Shown in pieces: positions 46,555-54,183 of a DNA stretch of 64,000 bases. Source of the DNA: Micromonospora cremea. GTDB taxonomy: Bacteria; Actinomycetota; Actinomycetes; Mycobacteriales; Micromonosporaceae. The DNA lies in NCBI RefSeq assembly GCF_900143515.1, contig NZ_FSQT01000002.1:3535501-3599500 (forward strand), read 5' to 3'. The notes beneath the pieces were generated by a model that saw nothing but the letters and a program-made list of their open reading frames with translations, was not told the DNA's origin and did no database searches. The first letter of the stretch is position 1; each line of letters begins with the position of its first letter. Made by a program: the position numbers and the translations under genes.

Positions 46555-47673
46555 ATGAGCGATCTGGGAGACGGCACCCGCTGTGTGCATGCCGGGCTGC
46601 CCGAGCCGGCGCCAGGTGATCCCTTCCTGCCCGGGCCGGTCTTCGCCGCGCCGTACCACCTCGACCCGTGGCAGGGCCCGGCCGGCTCGCCGAACGGCTA
46701 CGGCCGCCCCGACAACCCCACCCGGCGGCTGCTGGAGGCGGCCGTGGGTGAACTGGAGGGCGGCGACTGCCGCGTCTTCGCCACCGGTCAGGCGGCTATC
46801 ACCGGGATGCTGCTCACCCTGCTGCGCCCGGGGGACACCGTGGTGCTGCCCACCGACGGATACTTCCCGGTCCGGGCGTTCGCCACCGATGTGCTGGAGG
46901 CGATCGGCGTCCGCGTGCTCTTCGTCCCGACCGTCGGTCCGTACCCGTCGCTGGAGGGCGTCCGGCTGGTGCTGGTGGAGACCCCGGCCAACCCGGGCCT
47001 GGACGTGGTCGACGTGGTCGCCCTGGCGGAACGGGCGCACGCCGCCGGCGCGCTGCTCGCGGTGGACAACACCACGGCGACCCCGCTCGGCCAGCGTCCG
47101 CTGGACCTCGGCGCCGACCTGGTGGTCGCCTCCGGCACGAAGGCGCTCACCGGCCACTCCGACCTGCTGCTCGGCTACCTGGCCAGCCGGTCCGCCGAGC
47201 TGATCGAGGCGGTGACGCGCTGGCGTACCACCACCGGCTCGGTGCCGGGCGCGTTCGATGCCTGGTTGGCCCACCGCTCGCTGGGCACGCTCGACCTGCG
47301 GCTGGCCCGGCACAGCGCGAACGCCGCCGCGGTCGCCGATCTGCTCGCCGGCCGGCCGGACGTGACCAGCCTGCGGTGGCCGGGGCGCACCGACGACCCC
47401 GCGTACCCGGTGGCCTCGGCCCAGATGCGCCGGATGCCCGGGGTGCTCTCGTTCGACCTGGGCGACGCCGACCGGGTGAGCCGCTTCGTCGACGCCGCCC
47501 GGCTGGTGGTGGCGGCCACCTCCTTCGGTGGCCTGCACACCACCGCGGACCGGCGGGCGCAGTGGGGCGACGACACCGCCCCCGGCTTCGTTCGGCTCTC
47601 CTGCGGGGTGGAGGACACGGTCGACCTGGTGGCCGACATCGCCGCCGCGCTGGACACCGCCGGGCCGGCCTGA
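46555..47673 (+). CDS. Cys/Met-metabolism PLP enzyme (cystathionine gamma-lyase-like)
   Basis: 372 residues. The family of trans-sulfuration PLP lyases is shown by YGRPDNPTRRLLEAAVGELEGG, LVETPANPGLDVVDV, VDNTTATPLGQRPLDLGADLV and the PLP lysine in VVASGTKALTGHSD. Cystathionine gamma-lyase is a likely assignment, but gamma-synthase or methionine lyase cannot be ruled out by eye. ATG 46555 with GAGGACCCG upstream. It follows gpsA within 7 bp, so is in that operon. A hairpin (47686-47707) follows the stop. Confidence 0.88.
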   Translation: MSDLGDGTRCVHAGLPEPAPGDPFLPGPVFAAPYHLDPWQGPAGSPNGYGRPDNPTRRLLEAAVGELEGGDCRVFATGQAAITGMLLTLLRPGDTVVLPTDGYFPVRAFATDVLEAIGVRVLFVPTVGPYPSLEGVRLVLVETPANPGLDVVDVVALAERAHAAGALLAVDNTTATPLGQRPLDLGADLVVASGTKALTGHSDLLLGYLASRSAELIEAVTRWRTTTGSVPGAFDAWLAHRSLGTLDLRLARHSANAAAVADLLAGRPDVTSLRWPGRTDDPAYPVASAQMRRMPGVLSFDLGDADRVSRFVDAARLVVAATSFGGLHTTADRRAQWGDDTAPGFVRLSCGVEDTVDLVADIAAALDTAGPA

Positions 47674-47685
47674 GCTATCGTGTCG

Positions 47686-47707
47686 GCGGCCCGCACCGGC
47701 GGGCCGC
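47686..47707 (+). terminator. Hairpin after the PLP lyase
   Basis: GCGGCCCGC (47686-47694) and GCGGGCCGC (47699-47707), 4-nt loop. It could terminate the operon or be the first leader hairpin of the next gene. Confidence 0.55.
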
Positions 47708-47718
47708 GACCGGAGGAG

Positions 47719-47778
47719 GTGAGTCCGATCCGTCAGCCGACAGGACCGGCGCTTTCTCCCGTTTTTCCGCCGCGATAG
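47719..47778 (+). CDS. Possible 19-residue upstream ORF before the methyltransferase
   Basis: GTG-started ORF encoding MSPIRQPTGPALSPVFPPR, with GGAGGA 1 to 7 nt upstream, ending 41 bp before the methyltransferase ATG. A hairpin follows: CTCCCG inside the ORF (47756-47761) can pair with CGGGAG (47785-47790), extended by GCGC/GCGC. It may be a translational attenuator, but the short spacing of the Shine-Dalgarno makes it uncertain. Confidence 0.35.
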   Translation: MSPIRQPTGPALSPVFPPR

Positions 47779-47819
47779 CGGCCGCGGGAGCGCCGGTGAG
47801 CGTTTCCCGGAGGTATCCC

Positions 47820-48608
47820 ATGGCAATCCCGTTCCCCACCGATCGGCCGGCGCTCGTGCACCGGCTGCGGACCGCCGGCTGCGTCTACGCCGAGGACGAA
47901 GCCGACCTGCTGCTGGCCGCCGCCGACACCCCGGCGACGCTGGCCGACCTGACCGAGCGCCGGGTGGCCGGCGAACCGCTGGAGTACCTGCTCGGCTGGG
48001 CGGAGTTCTGCGGCCTGCGGATCGCCGTCGACGCGGGCGTCTTCGTGCCTCGGGGCCGGACCGCCCTGCTGGTCGAGGCGGCGGCCGCGGTGACCGGCCC
48101 GGCGCCAGCCGTGGTCGACCTGTGCTGCGGGTCCGGGGCCACCACCGTCGCGTTGGCGCACCGGCTCGCTCCGCGCTGGCTGGCCGCCGCCGACATCGAC
48201 CCGGCGGCCGTGGCGTGCGCCCGCCGCAACCTCGCCGGGATGGCCGCCGAGGTGTTCGAGGGCGACCTGTTCGCGCCGCTGCCCCCGCACTGGCGGGGCC
48301 GGCTGGATTTGGTCGTCGCCAACGCCCCGTACGTGCCGACCGCCGCGGTGGCGCTGATGCCCGCCGAGGCACGGCTGCACGAGGCGCCGGTGGCCCTCGA
48401 CGGCGGACCGGACGGACTCTCGGTGCTGCGCCGGGTGGGTGTCGACGCGGCCATCTGGCTCGCCCCCGGTGGACACCTCGTGGTCGAGGCCGGCGTCACG
48501 CAGGTGGACGCGCTCTGCGACGCGTTCAGTGCCGCCGGGCTGGTGCCGAGCGTGCGGCACGACGAGGACCTGGACGCCACCGCGGTGACCGCTCGCCGCC
48601 CCACCTGA
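47820..48608 (+). CDS. Putative protein N5-glutamine methyltransferase (HemK/PrmC-like)
   Basis: 262 residues. The N-terminal helical part has RRVAGEPLEYLLGWAEFCGLRIAVDAGVFVPRGRTALLVE (the PrmC LQYI.G...F....VL.PR pattern), the SAM loop is VVDLCCGSGATTVALA, and the substrate motif is NAPYVP, where PrmC has NPPY. The second residue change, Ala for Pro, makes it a divergent member; such proteins are usually called putative protein N(5)-glutamine methyltransferase. ATG 47820 with CGGAGG at 7 nt spacing. A possible uORF and hairpin lie upstream. Confidence 0.85.
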   Translation: MAIPFPTDRPALVHRLRTAGCVYAEDEADLLLAAADTPATLADLTERRVAGEPLEYLLGWAEFCGLRIAVDAGVFVPRGRTALLVEAAAAVTGPAPAVVDLCCGSGATTVALAHRLAPRWLAAADIDPAAVACARRNLAGMAAEVFEGDLFAPLPPHWRGRLDLVVANAPYVPTAAVALMPAEARLHEAPVALDGGPDGLSVLRRVGVDAAIWLAPGGHLVVEAGVTQVDALCDAFSAAGLVPSVRHDEDLDATAVTARRPT

Positions 48609-48745
48609 ACCGGCGCGACAGCAAGTCGGGGCACCGGGACAGCAACCCAGGCATCAAGGCAACCTGGCAGCGGAGCCGGGCGTGGCGGGGGAGAGGTGTT
48701 GGCACTAGCCTCGGCTCACACTCACGACGGCGGGAGGCGGTTTCG

Positions 48746-49795
48746 GTGGGCAGCGCAGGGGTGCCGGTGGTCGTCGGGCTGGACAACGGCGGGACCAGCA
48801 ACAACGCCACCGTGTTGACGGTGGACGGCCGGTTCCTGGTGGACGGTCTGCTGGAGATCCCCAGCGAGGTGCGGGCCGGGCCGGACGCCGCCATCGAGGC
48901 GCTAGCCCGGGCGCTGGACGGCGCCCTGGCGCAGACCGGCGTGCCCCGCGAGCTGGTTCGGGCGGTCGGGCTGGATACTCCGGGCCCGGCCAGCGCCACC
49001 GGCGTCATCTCGTCGCGCGGCTCGACCAACTTCTCCCAGCCGGCCTGGCGTGGCTTCGACGTGCGGGGCGCGCTGGAGCGGCGGCTCGGCCTGCCGGTGA
49101 TCTACCACAACGACGGCAACGCGGCCGCGCTCTACGCACACCACGTGTACTTCGGCGCCGAGGCGATGAACCGGTCGTCGGTCTCCGCGATCGTCGGCAC
49201 CGGCCTCGGCGGCGGCGTGGTCGAGGGCGGCCGCGTGATCGCCGGCGCGGCCGGAATGGCCGGGGAGCTGGGTCACGTGCACATCCCGCTGACCGGGCTG
49301 CTCGGCCCGGAGCAGCCGGAGCCCACCTGCGCCTGCGGCTTCACCGGGGACGTCGAGAGCGTCGCCTCGCTGACCGGCATCGAGCGCAACCTGCTGCCGT
49401 ACTGGTTGACCCGGTACCCCGACCACCCGCTCGCCGCCGAGCCGGTCGCCCGCGCGGCGAAGCTGGTCCGCGGCTACGGCGAGCGGGGGGACGCGCTGGC
49501 CCGGGACCTCTTCACCCAGCAGGCGATGGCGCTGGGCCGGCTGTTCACCGTGGCGGCCAACTTCACCGACCCGCACGCGTACTTCGTCGGCGGCGGGGTG
49601 GTGGAGGCGGCGCCGGAGTTCCGCGACTGGTTCCTGGCGACCGTCCGCGAGCACACCGTGCTCCGGAAGGAGCAGGCGGCGGTGGCCACCTTCGCCCTCG
49701 TGCCGGAGCGCGACATGGCCGGTGCCCGCGGGGTGGCGATCGCCGCGCTGGAGGCGCTGCGCGCCGTACCGGAGCCCAGCCCGCTGGTCGCCTGA
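48746..49795 (+). CDS. ROK-family protein (sugar kinase-like)
   Basis: 349 residues. ATP-binding DNGGTSNNATVL at the N-terminus, then HNDGNAAALYA, the ROK signature with VGTGLGGGVVEGGRVIAGAAGMAGELGHVHIP and the zinc-type CACGFTGDVES motif. The catalytic aspartate is in HNDGN. No DNA-binding domain, so a kinase rather than a repressor; the sugar is unknown. GTG 48746 with GGGAGGCGG upstream. It stands alone between the methyltransferase and the transposon region. Confidence 0.88.
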   Translation: MGSAGVPVVVGLDNGGTSNNATVLTVDGRFLVDGLLEIPSEVRAGPDAAIEALARALDGALAQTGVPRELVRAVGLDTPGPASATGVISSRGSTNFSQPAWRGFDVRGALERRLGLPVIYHNDGNAAALYAHHVYFGAEAMNRSSVSAIVGTGLGGGVVEGGRVIAGAAGMAGELGHVHIPLTGLLGPEQPEPTCACGFTGDVESVASLTGIERNLLPYWLTRYPDHPLAAEPVARAAKLVRGYGERGDALARDLFTQQAMALGRLFTVAANFTDPHAYFVGGGVVEAAPEFRDWFLATVREHTVLRKEQAAVATFALVPERDMAGARGVAIAALEALRAVPEPSPLVA

Positions 49796-49841
49796 GCCGC
49801 TGAACGCGAGCCTGAGCCCGCGCCGGCCCGCCTTCGTCCGG

Positions 49842-50039
49842 TCAGCGACGCGGCGGGGCCTGGGCGAAGGCGGCCCAGGCGGCCGGCGGGAACAGCAGGG
49901 CCGGGCCGGCCGGGTCCTTGGAGTCGCGGACGGCCACCAGCCGCGGGATCGCGGCCGCCTCCACGCAGGCGCCCTCGCCGCTGCGGCTGCTCTTGCGCCA
50001 CGCGGCCGCGGTCAGCGCCGCTGTGATCGTCGGTGTCAT
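49842..50039 (-). CDS. DUF397 protein
   Basis: 65 residues: AAWRKSSRSGEGACVEAAAIPRLVAVRDSKDPAGPALLFPPAAWAAFAQ is the full DUF397 domain. In actinomycetes a DUF397 gene nearly always sits just downstream of an XRE/DUF5753 regulator and the pair acts in development or as a regulator module. Here the partner is broken and separated by an IS605-type element that begins 1-6 bp upstream of this ATG, so its native ribosome binding site and promoter are gone. Confidence 0.88.
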   Translation of the reverse strand: MTPTITAALTAAAWRKSSRSGEGACVEAAAIPRLVAVRDSKDPAGPALLFPPAAWAAFAQAPPRR

Positions 50040-50040
50040 C

Positions 50041-51071
50041 CGAGTTGCGGCGTGGAGACCCCGGGGTTCAGCCCGGGGAGGAAACGCGGCTCCCTCAATA
50101 TTCGGCTTACACAGCAGACTGGTAGAACATGAGACATGGGTGGGGTCGCGAAGCGGGCGTTTCAAGTACCGCTTCTACCCGACCCCTGAGCAGGCCGATC
50201 AGCTCAACCGAACCTTCGGATGCGTTCGCCTGGTCTACAACCGGGCGCTCGACGCACGGACCCGCACCTACACCACCGAACGCCGGTCGATGACCTACGT
50301 GGAAACGTCGACGGCGTTGACTGAGTGGAAGTGCACGGATGAGCTGGCGTTCCTCAACGAGGTCAGCTCGGTGCCGCTCCAGCAGGCGCTGCGACACCTG
50401 CAAGTCGCGTTCGCGGCGTTCTGGGACAAGCGGTCCCGGTACCCGCGGTTCAAGTCCAAGCGCAAGTCGAGGGCCAGCGCCGAGTACACCCGGTCGGCGT
50501 TTCGGTGGCGCGGCGGACAGCTCACCCTGGCGAAAATGAACGCGCCGCTGGCGATCGTGTGGTCCCGGCCGCTGCCCGACGGTGTGGTCGCACTGTCCAC
50601 CGGCGAGAAGATCACTAACCCGCGCCACGAACGCGCCGACCGGAGAAAACTGGCCAAATCGCAGCGGAAACTGGCCCGCAAAGACAAGGTCTCTGCCAAC
50701 CGGGGCAAGGCCCGGGTGAAGGTCGCCCGGATTCATGCCCGGATCGCCGACCGGCGCCGGGATCACCTGCACAAGCTGACCACTCGACTCGTCCGCGAGA
50801 ACCAAACGGTCGTGATCGAAGACCTCAGCGTGCGGAACATGCTCCGCAACCACAATCTTGCCCGCGCCATTTCCGACGCGGCCTGGTCGGAGTTGCGGGG
50901 CATGTTGGAGTACAAAGCCCAGTGGTACGGACGCGCTGCGGTCGCCGTTGATCGGTGGTTCCCGTCGAGCAAGACGTGCTCGACGTGCAGGCGAATAAAC
51001 CCGACCATGCCGCTCCGCGTGCGGTCGTGGACCTGCCCCGCTTGTGGGGCCGACCACGACCGGGACGTCAA
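50041..51071 (+). mobile_element. Degenerate IS605-type element (solo tnpB)
   Basis: A tnpB pseudogene with about 95 bp of non-coding DNA before it sits inside an XRE/DUF5753-DUF397 pair. No tnpA is present. A GC-rich hairpin, CCCCGGG (50059-50065) with CCCGGGG (50072-50078), lies near the left edge and resembles the hairpins at the ends of such elements or of their omega RNA. The right edge is a sharp change, at about 51071, from tnpB into inverted DUF5753 sequence. Confidence 0.75.
50136..51071 (+). pseudogene. tnpB: tnpB pseudogene (frameshift, internal deletion, truncation)
   Basis: The frame after 50161 reads FKYRFYPTPEQADQLNRTFG and continues to the zinc-finger CxxC pairs (CSTCRRI, CPACGAD) and DHDRD, all TnpB/OrfB landmarks. 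Three lesions are visible. ATG 50136 starts the expected MGGVAKRAF, but an extra T in TTT at 50160-50162 shifts the frame. About 40 residues are missing between WSRPLPDG and VVALSTGEK, which removes the first RuvC aspartate. The protein stops matching right after DRDV, where NAAKNI should follow. So no active guided nuclease can be made. Confidence 0.85.
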
Positions 51072-51470
51072 GGAAAGTGTCAGGAGCTGGTCGCGGATGT
51101 CCGCCGGGCTGAGCGCCACGCTCCGCAGGTGCCCCATGATCATGGTGCAGGCACGCGTTTCGCCGGCACGGCCGAGGATCATCTGGCCGGCGACGGTCTC
51201 CACGGAGGCGATGATCGGGTCCTCCGGGTCGGCGAACTCCAGGATGTGCAGCGAGCCGCGGGTGCCCCGGTGGTAGCCGGCGGACAGCGGGATCACCTGG
51301 ACGGTGATGTTCGGCAGCTCGGCCATCTTGACCAGGTGGCGCAGCTGCCCATCCATCACCGCCCGGTCGCCGACCGGGCGTAGCAGCGCGCCCTCGTCGA
51401 TGATCGCGTCGAGGATGGGCGGGGCGTCGCCGGTGAGCCGCTGTTGCCGGTCGAGCCGGACCTTGACCCG
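51072..51470 (-). pseudogene. XRE-family regulator fragment (DUF5753 domain)
   Basis: Minus-strand frame: VRLDRQQRLTGDAPPILDAIIDEGALLRPV, then LPNITVQVIPLSAGYH and GSLHILEFADPEDPIIASVE, which is the ligand-binding-like DUF5753 domain that follows the helix-turn-helix in XRE regulators. The DNA-binding half is missing: the match starts at about 51470, and beyond it lies the Shine-Dalgarno and start of a divergent small ORF. The other end runs into the tnpB junction at about 51071 with no stop. So both ends are lost. Confidence 0.82.
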
Positions 51471-51553
51471 GTGGGGCGCGCGGCGATCGGGTTTCTCCCC
51501 CGTGCTCGATCGTCGTGTGCCGCCGCCATCCCGGCCCGCCGGAAGGAGACGAC

Positions 51554-51604
51554 GTGCGCACCGGTCCGGAGCCCCCCGCCGTACACCCGGACGGCCGACG
51601 ATGA
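51554..51604 (+). CDS. Possible 16-residue upstream ORF coupled to the next gene
   Basis: GTG 51554 has GGAAGGAG at ideal spacing and encodes VRTGPEPPAVHPDGRR. Its TGA overlaps the ATG of the next gene (ATGA at 51601-51604), the usual sign of translational coupling. The peptide has no known family. Confidence 0.5.
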   Translation: MRTGPEPPAVHPDGRR

Positions 51605-51819
51605 CCCGCTTCCTGGTGGTGCTCACCGACGTGCGTCCCGTCGAGGGCATCGAGCGCAACGAGCGGACGGCCCCCGAGCGGCGCCGGCGGGTGGTCGGCG
51701 CCAGCAGTCGGGAGGCCGCCGACCGGATCGCCGGGGCGTTCATGGCGCTGGGCGTGGTGCGCGCCGGCCGGCAGCGGGTGAAGGTGATCGCGGTCGGCCG
51801 CCGGCACGCCCGGGACTGA
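51601..51819 (+). CDS. Small hypothetical protein, 72 residues
   Basis: MTRFLVVLTDVRPVEGIERNE to the end is arginine-rich, with an alternating hydrophobic first strand, a helix (SREAADRIAGAFMALG) and a basic last strand (RQRVKVIAVGRR). I do not know the family. Codon use fits a real gene, and coupling to the short ORF upstream supports translation. It might be a former neighbour of the broken XRE module. Confidence 0.5.
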   Translation: MTRFLVVLTDVRPVEGIERNERTAPERRRRVVGASSREAADRIAGAFMALGVVRAGRQRVKVIAVGRRHARD

Positions 51820-51953
51820 CGCTCCCACACCGGCCGGTCCCGCGCGGATCGCCGGCACCGACATCCCGTCACGCACCGTATATCCTCTGTTGACCGATTG
51901 CCGTGTCGTGCTGTGGCTCACCGGGTATCGCCTCGCTCTACCGCCACGCACAG

Positions 51954-52017
51954 TAAGGTCAACCGGGTGAGCGCCACCGGCGAGCACGACCAGCCGCAGT
52001 CGCGTACGAAGAGGTGA
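51954..52017 (+). promoter_or_regulatory. Leaderless upstream ORF of ddl
   Basis: TAAGGT (51954-51959) ends 7 nt before GTG 51967, which opens a 16-codon [19 protein letters not shown], ending with TGA at 52015-52017. The last codons contain the GAGGTG that serves as Shine-Dalgarno of ddl 6 nt further on, and the TGA overlaps an alternative ddl GTG at 52014. So ddl seems to be fed by ribosomes finishing this tiny ORF. Confidence 0.5.
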
Positions 52018-52022
52018 CCGGA

Positions 52023-53123
52023 GTGACCAGCCCAGGCAAGACCCGCGTGGCGATCGTCTTCGGCGGCCGCAGCCCGGAGCACGGCATCTCCTGCGTCAGC
52101 GCCGGCAGCGTGTTCGGCGCGCTCGACCCCGACGAGTACGAGGTGGTGCCGGTGGGCATCACCCGGGCCGGCCAGTGGGTGCTGACCAGCGGTGACCCCG
52201 CGCAGCTCGCGATCAACGCCCGCCAGCTGCCGGAGATCACCGCCGAGTCCGGCGCGGACATCGTGCTGCGCGCCGACCCGACCGGCAACGGGCTGATGGT
52301 GCTCGACCCGACTGAGGGCCCCCGCGCGCTGGCCGACGTGGACGTGGTCTTCCCGGTGCTGCACGGCACGTACGGCGAGGACGGCACCATCCAGGGAATG
52401 CTGGAGATGGCCGGCATCCCCTACGTCGGGGCGAACGTGTTCGCCTCCGCCGCCGCCATGGACAAGGAGTTCACCAAGAAGCTCTGCGCGGTCGAGGGCA
52501 TCCCGGTCGGCGCGTACGCGGTGCTGCGCAACGGGATGACGCTCAGCGAGCAGGACAAGGAGCGGCTCGGCCTGCCGGTTTTCGTCAAGCCGTCCCGGGC
52601 AGGCTCGTCGTTCGGCATCACCCGGGTCACCGACTGGGCGCAGCTGGACGCGGCGGTCGCCACCGCCCGGCAGTACGACCCGAAGGTCATCATCGAGGCC
52701 GCGGTCGTCGGCCGCGAGATCGAGTGCGGTGTGCTGGAGGGGGAGGCCGGTGGGGCGCCCGAGGCGTCCGTGCTGGCCGAGGTGCGCGTCGTCGCCGACC
52801 ACGACTTCTACGACTTCGAGGCGAAGTACCTCGACGACTCCTGCGAGTACGACATTCCGGCCGGGCTGCCGGAGAAGGTGACCCGCCAAGTGCAGGAGTA
52901 CGCCGTCCGCGCGTTCACCGCGCTGGACTGCGCCGGTCTGGCCCGGGCCGACTTCTTCGTCACACCCGAGCTGGACGTCTACCTCAACGAGATCAACACC
53001 ATGCCCGGGTTCACGCCGACGTCGATGTTCCCGCGCATGTGGGCGGCCTCCGGCCTGGAGTACCCGAAGCTGGTCAACCGCCTGATCCGCACCGCCCAGC
53101 GGCGCGGCGTCGGCCTGCACTGA
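52023..53123 (+). CDS. ddl: D-alanine--D-alanine ligase Ddl
   Basis: 366 residues, the DdlA-like long type. ATP-grasp ligase forming the D-Ala-D-Ala dipeptide of peptidoglycan. N-terminal [19 protein letters not shown], catalytic [17 protein letters not shown]-binding [13 protein letters not shown] and [19 protein letters not shown] are all present; the binding-loop residue pattern [12 protein letters not shown] lies at about 265. GTG 52023 is chosen for GAGGTG 6 nt upstream; GTG 52014, overlapping the uORF stop, would add three residues. No terminator is visible after it. Confidence 0.95.
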   Translation: MTSPGKTRVAIVFGGRSPEHGISCVSAGSVFGALDPDEYEVVPVGITRAGQWVLTSGDPAQLAINARQLPEITAESGADIVLRADPTGNGLMVLDPTEGPRALADVDVVFPVLHGTYGEDGTIQGMLEMAGIPYVGANVFASAAAMDKEFTKKLCAVEGIPVGAYAVLRNGMTLSEQDKERLGLPVFVKPSRAGSSFGITRVTDWAQLDAAVATARQYDPKVIIEAAVVGREIECGVLEGEAGGAPEASVLAEVRVVADHDFYDFEAKYLDDSCEYDIPAGLPEKVTRQVQEYAVRAFTALDCAGLARADFFVTPELDVYLNEINTMPGFTPTSMFPRMWAASGLEYPKLVNRLIRTAQRRGVGLH

Positions 53124-53169
53124 GCCACCCGGCGCCGGCCCGCGGCACCACACTCAGGCGGAACGCGGG

Positions 53170-53844
53170 TCAGGCCCGGCAGCCGGCCGGAATGGCGCCG
53201 CCGGAGGGCACCGAGGCGACGATCGCGCTGGAGACCGGTGCAACCCACTGCAACGGCTGTTCGTAGGAGCGTGGGATGCGCACCGTCACCGGCGTCTCCC
53301 GGTCGATCGCGGTGAGCACGGTCGTGTCGCCCTGCTCGACCGAGTGCCAGCAGACCCGGTTGACCGTCCAGACCTCGTCGGTGGCCGGGATGGTCGGCTC
53401 GGTGCCGCCGCAGGCCACGGTGAGGGCGGGGTCGCCGTACGCGGCGTTCTGCTCCGGGCCGGCGGTGACCGGGCGCTGGGCCAGGTCGCGGATGGTCGGC
53501 GGCAGTTGGGAGAGCAGGGCGCGGCAGACCGTGGCCGGGCGGGCGGCCAGCGCCGGGGCGGCCATCTCGACCGGGGCGGTGGACTGCACCCGGGCGGTCG
53601 TGGGGCGCGGCGTGGCGGCCGGCTCGGCCGGGGAGAGCTTGGTGAAGGCCAGCACGGCCACCAGCAGCGTGACCGGCAACGCGATCAACGTGGCCAGCAG
53701 GGCCGCGCCGCGAAGGGTCCGGTCCCGGCCAGCCGGCGCGTCGGCGGCCGGGTCGGCCGGCTCGCGGGTACCGTCAGCCGGCTCGGGCGCACCATCGCGC
53801 GCCCCGGCGAGCCGGTCGTCGTTCTGAGCGGAGGAGGTAGCCAT
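53170..53844 (-). CDS. DUF3515 membrane protein
   Basis: 224 residues. A polar, charged N-terminus of about 45 residues, one membrane helix (GAALLATLIALPVTLLVAVLA), then an external domain with conserved cysteines (VCRALLSQLP, VACGG, NRVCWHS). This is the DUF3515 family of actinobacteria, usually found between ddl and thiL as here; function not known. ATG 53844 has GGACGAG upstream; GTG 53853, directly after the neighbour stop, is an alternative. Coupled to the Lrp-like gene. Confidence 0.85.
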   Translation of the reverse strand: MATSSAQNDDRLAGARDGAPEPADGTREPADPAADAPAGRDRTLRGAALLATLIALPVTLLVAVLAFTKLSPAEPAATPRPTTARVQSTAPVEMAAPALAARPATVCRALLSQLPPTIRDLAQRPVTAGPEQNAAYGDPALTVACGGTEPTIPATDEVWTVNRVCWHSVEQGDTTVLTAIDRETPVTVRIPRSYEQPLQWVAPVSSAIVASVPSGGAIPAGCRA

Positions 53845-53853
53845 CTCGTCCAC

Positions 53854-54087
53854 TTACAGCCGCACCACCGAACACGTGAGGGTGCGAGTGATGCCAGGCA
53901 CCATCTGCACCTTGCTGACGATGAGTTTGCCGAGCTCGTCGACGGTGTTCGCCTCGGTGAGGACGACCACGTCGTACGGCCCGGTGACGGCGTCGACCCG
54001 TACCACGCCGGCAAGGTCCGCGATGAGACCGGCCACGTCACGTGCGCGGCCGACCTCGGTCTGGATGAGGATGTACGCCTGTACCAC
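53854..54087 (-). CDS. Stand-alone Lrp/AsnC ligand-binding (RAM) domain protein
   Basis: 77 residues: YILIQTEVGRARDVAGLIADLAGVVRVDAVTGPYDVVVLTEA is the RAM domain of Lrp/AsnC regulators with no DNA-binding part. Such short forms are conserved in actinobacteria and probably bind amino acids or pair with full regulators. GTG 54087 with GGAGG at 9 nt. Its TAA is followed at once by the DUF3515 start region, so the two are an operon. Divergent from thiL. Confidence 0.88.
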   Translation of the reverse strand: MVQAYILIQTEVGRARDVAGLIADLAGVVRVDAVTGPYDVVVLTEANTVDELGKLIVSKVQMVPGITRTLTCSVVRL

Positions 54088-54183
54088 GACTCGACCTCCG
54101 TCCGTCGCCGCCCAGGGGCGGCCCGAAGGGTGAAACTACCTTACGGACCAGGTCTGATCCCTATCGGTGGTCAAGGAGCAGCA

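Noticed and set aside
48609..48745. Phrase HRDSNPG in the frame upstream of the ROK gene, recalling DNA near a tRNA
   Set aside because: No cloverleaf can be drawn; the frame is simply open 5-prime of the GTG.
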